Below, one piece after another: positions 63,580 through 64,000 of a stretch of DNA of 64,000 nt. Where the stretch lies: assembly GCF_000527035.1 (NCBI RefSeq), contig NZ_AZUK01000001.1:2368001-2432000 (forward strand). The letters are read 5' to 3'. The position numbers and the translations under genes are program-made. The notes under the pieces are model-generated. The model was given only the letters and a program-made list of their open reading frames with translations. It searched no databases and was not told the origin of the DNA. The stretch is from Tolumonas lignilytica. Its GTDB lineage: Bacteria > Pseudomonadota > Gammaproteobacteria > Enterobacterales > Aeromonadaceae. Each line of letters begins with the position of its first letter. The stretch's first letter is position 1.

Positions 63580-64000
63580 ATGTCTGACACTCTCTGTATC
63601 CAAAGTCTCATTGATACCGATTTTTATAAACTCACCATGCAGCAAGCCTATCTGCATCAGTTGCCCAATGCGGAGGGGGTCTGGGAGTTCTATTGCCGCA
63701 GTCATGAAGACCTCACGCCCTATATTTTTCAGATCCGCGAGCAATTAGAGGCTTTGGCGGATCTTCAGGCCACCGAATCCCAACTGGCTTTTCTGCACAG
63801 CCGGGCACCTTATCTGAAAGACGATTATCTGGCCTTTCTGCGTCTGTTCCGCTTCAATTTGGATCAGCTCGATGTCCGTATTGAAAAAGGGCGCCTGATC
63901 ATCAGGGTGAAAGGGCCGCAGTTGCATGTATCGCTCTTTGAAATTCCGGTGATGGCCACGGTCAGTGAGATCCGAAATAAAATGCTGTATCCGGGGCTGA
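63580..64000 (+). CDS. pncB: nicotinate phosphoribosyltransferase (partial, cut by window end)
   Basis: PncB makes nicotinate mononucleotide from nicotinate and PRPP, following PncA. The first 140 codons are visible, starting MSDTLCIQSLIDTDFYKLTMQQAYL, the conserved N-terminal substrate motif (D-T-D-x-Y-K-x-x-M-Q-Q), with EFYCR near residue 38 and a FRFNLDQL segment near 90. The family is about 400 residues long, so about two thirds lie beyond position 64000. ACGGGAG precedes the ATG at 63580. It is the second gene of pncA-pncB under the putative NrtR operators. Confidence 0.93.
   Translation, partial: MSDTLCIQSLIDTDFYKLTMQQAYLHQLPNAEGVWEFYCRSHEDLTPYIFQIREQLEALADLQATESQLAFLHSRAPYLKDDYLAFLRLFRFNLDQLDVRIEKGRLIIRVKGPQLHVSLFEIPVMATVSEIRNKMLYPGL

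Noticed and set aside
1-64000. CRISPR arrays, insertion sequences, prophage, replication origin
   Set aside because: No regularly spaced repeats, transposase, integrase, phage structural gene or DnaA-box cluster was recognised. The only repeat candidates are the purH-purD element and gene duplicates.

Overview
The window reads as chromosomal DNA of a gammaproteobacterium, most probably of the Aeromonadales and perhaps the genus Tolumonas. That placement is an inference from three things: the secA-mutT-yacG-coaE-pilDCBA layout known from Aeromonas, the E. coli-like core proteins, and a draG/draT pair typical of nitrogen-fixing bacteria. Base composition looks moderate and even, apart from one very AT-rich gap near 28.8-29.4 kb. 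I see no insertion sequence, phage, integrase or CRISPR array.

Layout. 0-9 kb: a probable lpxC tail, secA and mutT, then on the minus strand a type IV pilus cluster (pilA-pilB-pilC-pilD) running into coaE and yacG. 9-15 kb: purH-purD separated by a highly foldable intergenic element, an Lrp/AsnC regulator, an unannotated plus-strand small-RNA candidate with its own promoter and terminator, ettA and tRNA-Leu(CAA). 15-23 kb: an RDD membrane protein, lptF-lptG, and divergently pepA-holC-valS. 23-28.8 kb: an unknown membrane protein, a LysR regulator divergent from doxX-pirin, and alr-pepD. 29.3-32.3 kb: a D-amino-acid operon (DUF1611 DgcN-like, enolase-superfamily epimerase, D-amino-acid aminotransferase). 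32.4-35.3 kb: ahpC-ahpF behind an exact OxyR operator, and cspA. 35.3-37.3 kb: an HD hydrolase, a LysR regulator and a DUF1127 protein.

37.3-44.8 kb: a ribose region with two rbsD and two rbsK genes. One rbsDK pair stands alone. The other copies belong to rbsDACBKR, preceded by a 20-bp perfect palindromic operator. 44.9-52.6 kb: a calcium-binding-type protein, a periplasmic protein translationally coupled to a GGDEF/EAL protein with a degenerate GGDEF motif, the draG-draT pair, and a chemoreceptor. 52.7-57.4 kb: hemL divergent from erpA (IscR type 1 site), a small lipoprotein, and anmK divergent from tyrS. 57.5-61.5 kb: two tandem chemoreceptors with nearly identical signalling halves and the amino-acid-binding dCache signature. 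61.6-64 kb: an NAD salvage locus (nrtR-nadD-like divergent from pncA-pncB) with two inverted operator-like copies between them; pncB is cut by the window end.

Functionally the region mixes housekeeping (protein export, LPS transport, purines, tRNA charging, haem, Fe-S) with environmental response (pili, chemotaxis, peroxide defence, ribose and D-amino-acid use, c-di-GMP, nitrogenase switch-off). The best candidates for something undescribed are the small RNA at about 12.85-13.03 kb, the structured purH-purD element, and the periplasmic sensor/EAL pair. Repeat identities and family calls were made by eye, without database searches.
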